64,000 bases of DNA from the NCBI GenBank assembly GCA_036674765.1, contig JARVKI010000006.1:496001-560000 (forward strand), written 5' to 3'. Position numbers and translations under genes: made by a program. The notes under the pieces are model-generated. The model was given only the letters and a program-made list of their open reading frames with translations. It had not been told where the DNA came from and did no database searches. The DNA is from Seiridium cupressi. Its lineage: Eukaryota; Ascomycota; Sordariomycetes; Amphisphaeriales; Sporocadaceae. Below are positions 1 through 10,953 of the stretch, piece after piece (the stretch's first letter is position 1; each line of letters opens with the position of its first letter).

Positions 1-656
1 AAGACCCGGACGCCATGGAGACTGACGACAAGAAAGACGACAAGCCCAAGACGCGGAAGGTTAAGAAGCAGGTGCGCAAGGGCGACCTGCCTATTGTCGC
101 TGGTACAACTTCGCTCGACGAGTCCGCCAAGAATGCTGCTGCCGAGAAGGAGTCCAGCATGGTGATGGAAGACAAGCTTGTCGCTGATACCGAGGAGAAG
201 AAGAACGAACTCGAGACATACATCTACGACATGCGCAACAAGCTTGACGATCAGTTCGCCGAGCTTGCCAGCGACGAGGAGAAGGACAAGCTTCGGGCTA
301 AGCTGACTGACAGCGAGGTAAGATATTATCAAGTACATGTAAGCTTTGAATAGCAGCTAACCGTTTGGCAGGACTGGTTGTACGAGGACGGCGAGGATGC
401 CACCAAGGCTGTGTATATCGCAAAGATGGACGAGATCCGTGCTATGGCGGGCCCGATCACCCAGCGTTATTTCGACAAGATCGAGCAAGAACGTGCCGCT
501 GTGCAAGCCAAGCTTGATGCCGATGCAGCTGCCAAGCGTGCTGAGGCCGACTCCAAGAAGCCAGCGGAGGAGGACGCAAAGAAGGGATCAGAGGCCACTA
601 AGGACGAGCCGATGACCGACGCCGATGCACCGCAACCTGAGACGGAGGAGAAATAA
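1..656 (+). CDS. hsp88: Hsp110-family chaperone Hsp88 (3' part of gene)
   Basis: C-terminal part of an Hsp110/Sse1-type protein, a cytosolic nucleotide-exchange factor and holdase for Hsp70. Coding is open to the left edge, so the N-terminal ATPase domain lies outside the window. Exons are 1..317 and 372..656; the 54-bp intron 318..371 has GTAAGA, a GCTAACC branch site and CAG, and joins in phase 0. The visible part has the charged linker, the KTRKVKKQVRKGDLPI segment typical of fungal Hsp88, a helical region (ETYIYDMRNKLDDQF ... WLYEDGEDATK) matching the Hsp110 alpha-helical lid, and an acidic, Ala/Lys-rich tail ending PQPETEEK. The lid motif DWLYEDGED spans the splice junction, which confirms the intron. 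Identification is firm; only the length of the whole protein is unknown. Confidence 0.93.
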
Positions 657-1279
657 ACAATCCGTCAGGTGATGGATTGGCATGATGCTTGATGATGCGT
701 ACGTAATGCGGATACATGAAGATTTCCCTGAATGGCGTGCTGGATCAGGCATAAAGAATAGATAGACTTGAAATGATGAGATTTGTTCATGAGCATACGG
801 GAAATTCTCTTATTGCACTGTGAATGTGACTAATGTTTCCCATGAACAGAGAAACGCTGTGACAATGAGAGCTTGTCAAGCCCACGACGAATATCTACTG
901 ACCAGTGAATTGATGGACCTATGGAACTAACACCTGGTCCATCCGAACATGACCGACTGCGACGACCAGTAACACGAACGGTATGCAGGGTTTCCTCGTT
1001 TGAGTTATGTATCTTACTTCAATATTCCGATATACCATCTGAAGGAATGAGGATTTTGGACAATCCCGTACTCGTAAGGTAACTACGTCGACTATAACAT
1101 TCCGATGTTGATATCCGGACCTAATCTCGATTGCAGACCAAACTCTTCCTTGATTTTGTGATCAGACCACCCTAGGATCTGGGTGTACCACTTCGATGAG
1201 CATTTTATTTCTTGACTATCTGCTTTCCATTCTGGCCGTTCGTCGTCCAGGTCGTTCTCTGCGTGTTGATCAGACCACG
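657..1279. other. Intergenic, downstream of hsp88
   Basis: 3' flank of hsp88. No supported ORF or RNA gene was seen. Confidence 0.5.
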
Positions 1280-2067
1280 TCAGTTGGTGCTATGAATCAT
1301 AAGCCGATGAAACCCACCTTCCCAGAATTCCAATATGCATGTCCCAAAGTCTAACTCTGTCGGAAGTTCTTGTTCGGTGCAGTCCACTTCTTCCGAGTCC
1401 GTTATTCTGATCAGCAAAGCCCGGATGCTTGCACCGGTATACATGGCGTTGCTTTTGTTACGCACGATGACGACCTTGCCCGTCCCGACAAACCGGAATG
1501 CTATTGTAGACGATAGAGCTTTTTTCGAATTAGGGAATACGAAGTAATCTTCTGCCCACTGTAGATGCTGGATCCATATTTTGCCGCTAACTGTACCGTC
1601 CATATTGGGCAGAGTATTGTATGGCAGGGCTTGCCGTGGTGGGAGTAGAAGAGGGTTGTACAACCTCGGCGGTTAGCAGCTCTGGGATGTCAAAGTAGTC
1701 TGAATGGGGTATATTAGATATGAGAGCGTCAGTGTATTAGCACTGCAACGTACTCGTCGACACAGTCGTCCACGTATGGTGATGGAACTAAAGGAACTCA
1801 TAGTCGGCCCAAAGGACAGCGCATATAACAAAGGCTGAAGTATATTGATTCGCAATTCAAGTCGTTCTCTTTGTCCATGGCTCCATTCCAGACGAAAGAA
1901 AACTCCCGCTCAAGGTATCTGGGGATATTCCAGATAGATTTGTTGCACTTTCTAGTAGCATCGATTAATGACATCCAATCCCAAAATATTTGAGAGCACA
2001 GCAGGGCTAGAAAAGACCAATTCGCCCGAATACAGAGTACAAGTTGTCCGTACATGACAGTATTCAC
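1280..2067 (-). pseudogene. Decayed protein-coding gene, family unknown
   Basis: Three successive minus-strand segments read like protein but do not form one frame. The first (2067..1798) contains the protein-like stretches SIWNIPRYLEREFSFVWNG and KENDLNCESIYFSLCYM, then a TGA. The same frame continues beyond the TGA as VPLVPSPYVDDCVDEY. A second short segment follows in another frame, and a third (1663..1280) carries KIWIQHLQWAEDYFVFPNS and a Glu/Asp-rich end. I could not join them with convincing splice sites, since candidate junctions give stops. I infer a gene broken by a nonsense codon and frameshifts. The parent family was not recognised. An alternative is a real gene with unusual introns. 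Confidence 0.35.
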
Positions 2068-2783
2068 TATCTTTAAACCAATTTCCAGATCAAACAGTGT
2101 ACCCCTTGTTTTGGTCTAGACCAAGCTACAGCTGGTGGTCTAGTACCATTCCAATTGTTATCTACCTAGATATCATAGTATCGGTAGGATCGTATTAATC
2201 GTGGGCATCTGTGCAGTCCAGAAGAGACCATGGTATGGGAAAGGAAATGTCATCCCAGGATTCTGGGAGAATCCGGGGAGGTGCAATACCTAATGCAGCA
2301 TGGCGAGGAATACTGCATGCAAAATAACCTATCGGCGGTCACATCGTGGCTGACTTGATTGTGACAATCCCGCACCCTTGACACCCAATGACACCCGTGG
2401 TAAACCATGTTATTTTGACTTTCGTCAAATTGATTGGAACTAACAGAAAGCGGGCGCTCGTGGTGAGTATAATTTGTTGCTCGCAATATGCCTTGCTTTA
2501 TATAAGCAGTATAACAAAGTGGCCTAAGAGGATACCATTCAATCAAAGTCAGGGCATTGGCCAAATTTTGTAAGATGCTGTAAACATGAAAGTACCCCTG
2601 CGTTGCATATGTTGCTAGAATTGATTGCAGTGACTTCACTATGAGCGGAAGTGAATGCTAGGGGTACCTGACGTCATAATTATCCCAATATCAAGGGCAA
2701 TCTCGTTCACGTAGCGATTAACTGACCACATCACCTTATAACACCTATTAACTTCTCGATTGACTCCCAAAAACATCGCCAGA
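2068..2783. other. Intergenic, upstream of small mitochondrial gene
   Basis: AT-rich stretch with only short, low-quality ORFs. Presumably holds the promoter of the gene at 2784. Confidence 0.4.
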
Positions 2784-3128
2784 ATGATACGAGGAGTGTC
2801 TAAACAGTGCATACACAGCTTGCCAAAGGCTTCTTCGGCAAATGCAGCCTCCTTCTCAAGAGGATTTGCAACCAGCAAGCCAGAAGCACCCAAGGAGTCA
2901 CAATCTAAGGAACAAACTACAAAAGATGAGGCCCCGACAGCCCCAAAAGAGCCGAATAAGACAAAGGCGACTGCCAGCCACAAGACCATGGCGGAGCTTG
3001 ACGAGGAAATGAAGATGAAGATGTCAGGGTTGGCCGGAGACGGCGGAGAATCAGGCGTCGAGTATGAGGACGGCAAACCGGTTGCAATGAAACGCAGCGT
3101 TAAGAACAATATGTTTCGATACATATGA
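2784..3128 (+). CDS. Small predicted mitochondrial protein, conserved-looking C-terminus
   Basis: Single-exon ORF of 114 aa from the first ATG in the frame (the open frame extends upstream only from a TTG). The N-terminus (MIRGVSKQCIHSLPKASSAN, then FSRGFATSK) is basic, hydroxylated and free of acidic residues, as in a mitochondrial presequence; a cleavage site near the RGFA is plausible. A Lys/Glu/Pro/Thr-rich linker follows, then a compact C-terminal segment with KTMAELDEEMKMKMSGLAG, GVEYEDGKPVAMK and the terminus NNMFRYI. From general familiarity this tail looks like a short conserved protein of filamentous fungi, but I cannot name it. It is not SDHAF4, whose C-terminal signature is different. 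Function unknown; matrix location is inferred. Confidence 0.72.
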   Translation: MIRGVSKQCIHSLPKASSANAASFSRGFATSKPEAPKESQSKEQTTKDEAPTAPKEPNKTKATASHKTMAELDEEMKMKMSGLAGDGGESGVEYEDGKPVAMKRSVKNNMFRYI

Positions 3129-3610
3129 TTTGGTATACGACGAATACATCATGGATGGCTGGATCTCGGCCAGTCCGGGGGCACAGTGTCACAAAGTAAG
3201 ATGGCACCTGAGACGTCCCAAGCACCTACTTATACGATATAACAGGCGATTGTCTCGACTGCGTGAGGGAGGCCGTGCTATAAGCGATCATAGGTGAATG
3301 ATTCTCAAGTCGATGTCAGACCTCCCATGCAGTAAAGGATGAAGTTGATGAATGGAATTGAAACAATTCGCCAAGCAAGTTGCAAGGCATATGGCGGCCC
3401 CGGACCGTGGATGGAACGGCGTAGGCGTAGATTAGCGTAGCCAGCAGCCGCCCTTCTGCCTTACCCCGCTATGCAATAAGGAACATGTACCTGAACCACC
3501 ACACGCCGCCTAAGCTCAAGGCCCTCGCCAAAGAACGCCTGTGTTTGATTGCTATGCATGACAGTGACAATCAATGAACTGTGAATGATGGTAATTTGAA
3601 TGCCTCCACA
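3129..3610. other. Intergenic, SEH1 promoter region
   Basis: 482 bp between the small mitochondrial gene and SEH1. No ORF or structured element noted. Confidence 0.4.
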
Positions 3611-4987
3611 ATGTCTCCCGATATCGATGATGTGCCGTCTCTGGCGGACGACAACACGAGCTTCGACCTGATCGCCCACAAGTCTAGCGATCTTATCCAA
3701 GCTATCGCGTTCAATGCATATGGCGATCGCTGTGCTACTGGCTCAGTCGACGGCCAAATCCGCATTTTCAATCGACGAAAGGATGGCATATGGATGCTGT
3801 CCGATCTTTGGGGAGCGCATCCAGGCGAGATCCTCGAGGTAAGCCCTTTCTTTATTACCGTTTTCCTGAGGACGCAGTCGCCTTCTGCGCGCCCAATGGG
3901 CTCAATCAAAGCTGACCCTGATTAGCTCCAATGGCTACCTCCAATCGTCTACCCAAATATTGTTGCCTCACTCGGTATAGAGGGCCGCTTCAAGCTCTGG
4001 GCTGAAGATGACACTGCCGCACCTGGTCGGCGCTTCAGCACCAAGAACAACAACCCCAGGGCAGCTTTTGAAAGCAGATCGAACAAGTCGCCTTACCGCT
4101 CCTTCTCCATGAAGCACAACGAGGAGACAAGATACACCTACTTCGCTTTTCTGTGCGCCGACGGCAAGCTCTCGGTACATGAGGGCGAAGAGCCTGAGAA
4201 TCTTACTGACTACTCTGAAATCGACGACTTTCAAGCTCTCGCCAAGCCTAATCGTGGTGAGGAGACATGCTTCAAGGTCCGCTTTGATCCCAATCCCGAG
4301 CCCTGCTACAAGGCGTTGAGAGCGGGGGTTCCTACTGACACGTTGAGCCTTGTCGTTGCGGGCATGAACACTGTCAAAATATTTCGTTCGCGAGACTTCG
4401 TGGCAAGCTCCTTTGGCGCGGCAACACGAGCAAGGGAGTTCTATCAAGCCATTGAGATCGCTGGACATAGGGGTCTGGTTCGCGATGTTGCTTGGGCACC
4501 CGGTAACTTTAGAGGTTACGACATGATTGCCACAGCTTGCCAGGATGGTTATGTAAGAGTGTTCCGCATCGACACCCCATACAATAAGGACGATGGGAGA
4601 TCATGGTCCGTCGCAGACATCACCGGCAGGGATTGGACGGAGAGCAGGCCTGCCTCATCAGCAAATAACAATCACTCGAGAGGACATCCCCAGGCGCATT
4701 CGGGCATAAGGGCAGAGATCGACAAGTCGGGAAGTCATGGTGAGCGGCTAAATAGCGGACAACCGGGACAGATCCGCCACGAGTGCCGTGAGCTGTCGAG
4801 ACTGGAGAGCCATCGCTCACCTGTGTGGAGAGTTGGCTTCGACGATGATGGCCAGATATTGGGTAGTGTTGGAGACGAGGGCAAACTCATGTGTTACCGC
4901 CAGAAAGCCGATGGAACCTGGGCTAAGAGCTCGGAATTGGGCATGATGAAGCAGAGATTGGTTGTTCCTCAAAACCCATCTATTTGA
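3611..4987 (+). CDS. seh1: Nucleoporin SEH1 (WD40, Nup84/Y complex and SEA complex)
   Basis: Exons 3611..3838 and 3926..4987, giving 429 aa. The 87-bp intron (GTAAGC...TTAG, phase 0) joins HPGEILE to LQWLPPIVYPNIVASLG. SEH1 is a six-bladed WD40 protein shared by the nuclear pore outer ring (Nup107-160/Nup84 complex) and the SEA/GATOR2 complex that controls TORC1. Matching features are the N-terminal blade HKSSDLIQAIAFNAYGDRCA, then GSVDGQIRIFNRR, the VASLGIEGRFKLW blade, a conserved GHRGLVRDVAWAPG blade, and the C-terminal SHRSPVWRVGFDDDGQILG blade ending near MCYRQKADGTW. A Ser/His-rich loop (about residues 265-325) separates the last blades. The start was set at the ATG at 3611 (ccacaATGtct); upstream in-frame coding has only GTG. 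It is longer than yeast Seh1 because of loop insertions. Confidence 0.92.
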
Positions 4988-6160
4988 GGTCGAATAGAAT
5001 GTTAGGCACTGCGTGCATGAAAGTTCAGATACTTGAGGTCACCCTCCTATGAATTGTATGATACCCTTCTACTGATATGACGAACTATCCCACAGTTTCG
5101 GCCTTGAGATTCGTTGATGTTTTAACTAGCCGAGGTGCGAGTACGCCATTAGCCATGTATAAAGCCACTGTATCGCATCATCAAGGGCGAGGGGTTGGGT
5201 GTTTTCTTTCTTCTTCTTATGAGTTGGAATTGTGAAAAACGTCCGGCTGGTCAACGCAACCCTCCCAGGCGACAGACATCATCACCTCCTCAGAGTAGAA
5301 TGGTGGAGTCCAAATACTAGTCGTCAATGTGCGGATGTAATATATCGTAAGCTGTAATGATGCTATTTGTTGTTATCCGTAGGTCGAGGGAACCGAAGTC
5401 CCTGTGACGTAGTTTTCAAACCCTACTTGTGTTCAATGGCTTATCCTCTGTTGTTGCGGATTGATCTTTGAACTGTGAACATACAGTACAGAAAACTTAA
5501 ATGCCTGACGACGGAGAAGGAGTTCCACCGGCCTAGGGAACGATAGTAAACAACCTTGCTTCTGTCTGAATTTGACTTTAAATGTCGTAGATGGTTTCGT
5601 AGTTTCATGGTGTCATGGCGGCACATACGAGCAATACTGCTTTCATTTACGTCTGAAGCCAATAAACAGAAATGTGTATTGGTATTTGTGGTCAAATATG
5701 TTGGGTAAGCCTATTTCTAGGTTGGTAGAACAGATAAGGAATCGCTACTTGCTCGAAGGGTTGAGAAATCATACACTTGGGCCCAGTTCACAGTAAAGCA
5801 CCGGGCCAGCGCTATCGGGCATACCACCCGATGGGTTCTATTGGTGGTAGTCGGTGCTTTACCTAGTAAACTTTAGGCTATACCATCACAAATGCTGTCG
5901 TCACTGCACAGTCACACAGAAACATATAGCACTTCATGGTGAATCTACCGGACTAAGCGCTCCAGACCTGGGAACATGGAATAGGGTGCAGAAGCTACCT
6001 AAAATTGCCTCCACTCCTCTGAGCATAAGTTATCAAAATAACAACACTTGTGTACCGTCAATTAGTAAGAGGATAACGTCCAACCTGCTCCTAAATTTGA
6101 TCTATTGTTGTAGAAGGCAAATTACAAATAAAGATAATCAGAGACAGCACGGCCAATCGC
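4988..6160. other. Intergenic between SEH1 and GH6 gene (tail-to-tail)
   Basis: 1.17 kb between convergent genes. No credible ORF. It contains a strong inverted-repeat structure at 5793..5862, listed separately. Confidence 0.5.
5793..5862. repeat. 70-bp nested inverted repeat (hairpin)
   Basis: Arms GTAAAGCACCG (5793-5803) and CGGTGCTTTAC (5852-5862) are perfect 11-bp complements enclosing 48 bp. Inside, ATCGGG (5814-5819) pairs with CCCGAT (5827-5832), or alternatively TACCACC (5822-5828) pairs with GGTGGTA (5843-5849). It lies in a 3' intergenic region and could be a structured RNA, a MITE remnant or a cruciform. No target-site duplication was recognised. Confidence 0.55.
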
Positions 6161-7507
6161 TCACTTCAAGAAGACAGACGAATCTGCGTTCTTGACCAAT
6201 TGCTGTACGTACTCGTCGAACCAAGCACCGGCTTTAGGAGCCCCAGTGAGGCCACATTCTCCGTCACTCTCGCCGCCAGGCTTGACCCAAACCAGACTGT
6301 CTACCAAAGTATTGTTCGTAGGCGATCCAGGCTTAGCTCCGAAGCAACTTGGAGCGACATTGCACCATTCGCCCCAGTCTGCCCTAGCGCCATACTGCGC
6401 AACACGGCCCTGGTCGATGATGAAGCGCGTAGGGAGGCCTTGGGCTTCGAGATGAGGTGCAAGAGACGAAGCATAGTGCGACTCGTCGTACGAGTTGCTC
6501 CAATCCGTGTAGTTCTCCCTGGGGTTGGCGATGAACGGGTTGTAGTTCGACACGTTGGTCGAGAAGCCTCGGACCTTGGTGCTGTTACCGGACTTCTGAA
6601 CCACTTCTGCGAATATCTTGGCAGCTGTCGCTCTATTGTTAGCACTCACCCGCAACTCATAGATGGTCATATGGTCTGCTTACCAGGCTCGAGATTGTCG
6701 TCCCAGCCTAGCCAGCCTCCGTGGGCGGCGTCAATGTACAGATTGACGTTCTCGTATTGCAAGCTCGAGATGGCATATGCAATTCCCTCCTTGTATGTGT
6801 CCGAGGCATTGGCGCAGAACTCAACGGCCATGTTTGTGACGAGATTGGCCAGAGAATCAGGCTCCAAGACGATAGCAAAAGTCAGATCCTTTGCGGCGCT
6901 GACCTTTTCAGCGTAGGGCTTGATGAACTCATTCTTGTAGATTTCTAAGCCGTTGTTGGCACTGCTCAGCTCTCCCGCACTTTCACCAGCGCTGCAGTCG
7001 CGGTCTGGGAGGTTGTAGAGGACCAGGCCCACGATTTGATCGACCCCGGACGACTTCTTGGCCTCGCGCGCAGAAGCGATTGCAGAGTCGATGTTAGTTA
7101 GACCGGCTCGATCTGTTATCCATACGAATGTTCCAACATCTTATTCGACATTCGTATTAGCCATTTATCCTTCAGGTATGCTTGGTATACCACCGGGAGT
7201 TCAGAGCTATCTCAAGAGCAATACCACATTCGGGAATTGCACTCTCGAAACAGGCTATCAAGGATAGAAAACAACTGAAATTCTCACCTTGGATGACGCG
7301 GACCTTGTTTGCATTCGTTTCGTCGCCCTGATCAATGAAGGCGTTGTAGGTTTGCTCAAGCTTGGCTGCCCATGTCGGATTCGCGAAGAGCTTCTTGCCG
7401 AGGAATGGATTCACATCTGTGCTGTTTGAGAAGAATGGCCGAGACCATTGAGGCGCCGCAGAGACTGTAGCTGCTGCGCACAGCGTGAGCAAGGTGCTAG
7501 GACGCAT
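6161..7507 (-). CDS. Secreted GH6 glycoside hydrolase (cellobiohydrolase II family), no CBM
   Basis: Exons 7507..7288, 7139..6684 and 6624..6161 (introns 148 and 59 bp) give 379 aa. The signal peptide MRPSTLLTLCAAATVSA is followed directly by the catalytic domain, so the cellulose-binding module and linker of CBH II are absent. GH6 landmarks are GLVLYNLPDRDC with the putative acid Asp121, VLEPDSLANLVTN, AAHGGWLGWDDN, RGFSTNVSNYN, DQGR and VWVKPGGESDGEC. The usual Asp of FMWLD is displaced: the sequence is FVWITD. The enzyme is expected to release cellobiose from, or cut within, beta-1,4-glucan chains outside the cell. It faces a xylose reductase gene across a shared upstream region. A reverse-strand GGCTAA lies in intron 1. 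CBM-less GH6 enzymes include both exo- and endo-acting forms, and the sequence does not decide which. Confidence 0.92.
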
Positions 7508-9167
7508 CTTGGTGGACAGCTTTGATCTTAACTCGAACGAGAAGCCGTGCTACTGTATGATTCTTCAACGCAGACGTCGGGCACTGAGAGCAACGCCATA
7601 TTCACGCAGGTGAGCGCTGTGTCTTTCCTTTTAAGTTGTCTCGAACTCGTTGCCACCAACCATATCGCTTGGTCTCCGGAAGCAGAATCACCGCTCATTT
7701 TGATAATTTGATTAAGCGGCTGCTATCGAACAATTGAGCCGCATGGGTCTCTCACGGGAAACCATATATCCAAGGGCAACGTTGGGTGGTAGCCAAGTAT
7801 TCAATTTCTTCTGATCTCACCTTTTGAGGTGACACTACCATGAATTTGGCCTTGTCCCAAGAATGGCGCAAGACGCGGGCAAGTGTGACTTTTGACGACA
7901 TGGTTGTGAATAGATTGAAAGGATCGCTTAGACGGCGCGCGGTCCCCGGAGGCTGAATCTTGGCCTACTCATCCTGGCAATTCCGTGGATTTGCCAAGCA
8001 TCGAGGTTTCCCCGTGGGCAAGCAGCAGATTAGGCAAAGACAGGGCCGGGCCAGATTCGAGATTAGCGAGAACCGATCCCGTCGTAAGGTCATTAATTTG
8101 AGACGGTGCGTACCTCTGCAGGTCCACGGCGGCCGTTCAATCTGCAATGAGTGAATTGCAAACCGAAGAGCTGCAGTTCAACCGAGGCGTTGGTGGGTTC
8201 AACCCAACCGAGCATGAGACATTATTTACTTCACCAGCAAGGCAAATTCACATATGAGCGCTTGTCGCCTATGGATATGCGCTATAAGCTTGATACGCCC
8301 ACTCTCACAGGAGCGCTTACAAGAGTTGAAACTCAGAGCTAGCTAGCAAGCTACGTATACAAATTCATCCCAGCCACAAGTCACCAGAGCCAAGTAGTGT
8401 AGTGTAAGTGGTCCGCTTAGTGCATTGTATCTGTTCCTAGGGGAGGTTGGATATGATGTTCTGGTATTTGGCTGAGGAAAAGCACTGGCTGGGTGCCTTC
8501 AGCTTTATTAGTGGACACCTAGTCTGGCTTCTACTGGAGGTCAAACTGATAGATCGTGATAGTCCGCTACCATCAACGCATCAGGAAGGATTAAGCTCTT
8601 CTACTTGGAGCCCCAGAAAAGAGGGGTGGTGGAGCGGTACAAACTGCCCGTTCCGGCGAGATCCGAATACAATGTCTATTCGCCTCCACGATGCCACTTC
8701 GTGGTACGGCGCCATGGCCATTGATCAAGACTATTGACTCTATATCTGCCTGAGTAGTATCTCGAGTTGTGCGTCACATTCTACGTGCGCGACAGAGAAA
8801 GTTTCAGAACAGAACAGAACAGGAGAAAGACGAGGTGAAATTGGCATATTGTTACCAAGTATTGCGTCCTATCCGCTCGAGAAGACCTAAGCGCTCCATT
8901 CAGAGGCCACTCTCGGTCGCTATACCCCGCCAACGGAGGATGTATAGTGGGGTCATGGAGCCAACGCCATGAGGGGCATGGAAGGCAATAGCTCGTGAGT
9001 CCAGCGCGGGGCGCGACTTGTTGTTGGTGGGAAATATTTACTTGCGACCTTGGAGCCAAAATATTTTTTTATGTTCTTTTCTTATTCTTCAGTCGAAGCC
9101 ACTGCTTGCAAAGCTCCAGTCACCTTGCTCTTCCTCACACTCTACAACACCAATAACTCTGTTCAAA
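7508..9167. promoter_or_regulatory. Divergent promoter region, GH6 cellulase / xylose reductase
   Basis: 1.66 kb between the two divergent start codons with no credible gene. By eye it holds candidate XYR1/XlnR-like sites (GGCTGA at 7951 and near 8470; GGCAAAT near 8251 and in reverse at 7989-7995) and several SYGGRG-type CRE1 sites (for example CCGGAG near 7946 and GTGGGG near 8950). These motifs are short and partly expected by chance. Just upstream of the reductase start there is an AT-rich TATA-like run near 9060 and a pyrimidine-rich leader. Confidence 0.45.
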
Positions 9168-10205
9168 ATGGTTCCCTCTATCAAGCTCTCCTCCGGCCAT
9201 GTAAGTTGCGAGATCTCATGAGCCCCAACCCCTAACCAAACTTCTCACACGTAATAGGACATGCCGCTTGTCGGCTTTGGTATCTGGAAGGTCCCCCGCG
9301 AGTCCTGTGCCGAAACCGTCTACAACGCCATCAAGCTCGGATACCGTCACTTCGATGGTGCTTGGGACTACACCAACAGCGCCGAGGCCGGCCAGGGTAT
9401 CCGACGCGCCATCGATGAGGGCCTGGTCAAGCGAGAGGACCTCTTCATCACCTCCAAGCTGTGGAACAACTACCACAAGCGCGAGCATGCCCACCAGATG
9501 GCCAAGCTCGAGGTTGAGGCTTGGGGCCTCGAGTACCTCGATCTTTTCCTGGTCCACTTCCCCATCGCCCTGGAATTCATCCCCTTTGAGGAGCTCCGGT
9601 GGCCTTGCTTCTGGACCGACAAGGAGCAGACCAAGCCTACGCCTCTTGCCAAAGTCCCCATTTCCGAGACCTGGAAGGCTCTGGAGGACCTGGTCAAGAC
9701 ACCCGAGAACCCCAGCGGCCTCTTCAAGTCCATTGGTATCTCCAACTTCCACACCCAGCTCATCTACGATCTTCTGTCGTACGCCAAGATCCCCCCGGCC
9801 GTCCTCCAGATCGAGCATCACCCCTACCTCACCCAGCCTGAGCTCATCGACATGGCGCAAGAGAACAACATCGCCGTCACTGGCTACTCTACCTTCGGCC
9901 CGGCATCCTTCATTGAGCTAAACAACGCCAAGGCCAAGGAGGTCAAGCCTCTCTTCGAGGTGGACCCTGTAAAGGCTGCGGCCGAGAAGCACGGTGTGAC
10001 CCCCGGTCAGGTTCTCCTCAGATGGTGCACACAACGAAACATCATCGTTATCCCCAAGTCCAACAGCGTCGACAGACTCAAGCAGAACCTGGAGTCCACC
10101 TCGTTCGATCTTACCGACGAGGAGATCAAGGCCATCGCAGCTTTGGACATCGGTCTCCGATTCAACTCTCCCAGCGCTATTGGAAGCGCCCGTATCTTCA
10201 CATAA
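9168..10205 (+). CDS. xyl1: NAD(P)H-dependent D-xylose reductase (aldo-keto reductase)
   Basis: Exons 9168..9200 and 9258..10205 (57-bp intron, GTAAGT...TAATAG, phase 0) give 326 aa, close to the usual 320. It reduces D-xylose to xylitol, and also L-arabinose, the first step of fungal pentose catabolism, in the cytosol. The N-terminus MVPSIKLSSGHDMPLVGFGI is typical. The AKR catalytic tetrad is present as Asp44, Tyr49, Lys78 and His111, offset by two from Candida tenuis XR. The SNFHTQLIYDLL and QIEHHPYLTQPEL segments and the cofactor motif IPKSNSVDRLKQNLE (Lys and Asn for the NADPH 2'-phosphate) are all present. The GAWDYTN variant around the tetrad Tyr and the C-terminus GSARIFT differ from most XRs, so activity on related aldoses such as glycerol precursors is possible. 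Codon use is strongly biased to C-ending codons, suggesting high expression. Confidence 0.93.
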
Positions 10206-10953
10206 AAAGAGATGGGCTTCATGTAATGGAATGCGATGTTGACGACATGGATGAAATAATAATTGAATCATGACCAAATTTCATGGGCCATCGGGGGATG
10301 TGATGCGTGTGTTATAATGCTTGCGATCGCCAGCTAGGCGCTGTACACCTCTAGTTCATCACAGCATGGGAATAATGGTGGGTACTGGTATACTGATATG
10401 ATGTCATAACATGAATTCGAGACTGTTCATCTGAGCATACCAAATTGTTCCGAGCACTATCTTAGGTTAGAGTATTTCAAGTGTTATCCCCGAGTATTCC
10501 AGCTGTCACTCTTGAATATCCCAAACGTTATTCCTAGTAGTCACACCATAAATTTAGTGATTAACTAGGTATACATACCGACTTGGTCAACTAATCTGTT
10601 GATTGTACAGAATGCTAGTGCGCATCATTATAAGTGAATTCTTCAAATTTCTGGAATGCTATGGTGTAACTAATGTGTACCGGTCAGAGGGACTATTGAG
10701 CATTAAACCCTCTAATACAATACCCTACTCGAGTGCAATACAAAAACAATTTTATAAAGATTAGATTTTTGTAAATAAGAGCTTCGAAGAAAGCGGTCAT
10801 CAAAACGCCACAACTCCATAGAGAGCACCTTGCACAGCCACAGCCAAATCCCCCACTATGCAGCTCATCCCACCTTAACTAGAGTCGCGTACCCAGGCGC
10901 GTCCCCTGATATTTCTGGCTACAAACCGACGAGCCTCAGCAATCAATTTCAGA
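10206..10953. other. Intergenic between xyl1 and PSF2
   Basis: AT-rich 3' flank and PSF2 promoter. An open frame runs from 10830 into the PSF2 second exon, but its upstream part is not coding. Nothing else seen. Confidence 0.45.

Noticed and set aside
6200..6916. 238-codon plus-strand ORF
   Set aside because: Antisense to the GH6 exons and crossing their intron; no protein motifs.
9216..9860. 214-codon minus-strand ORF
   Set aside because: Lies antisense in the xylose reductase coding region; a by-product of its strong GC3 bias, with no family features.
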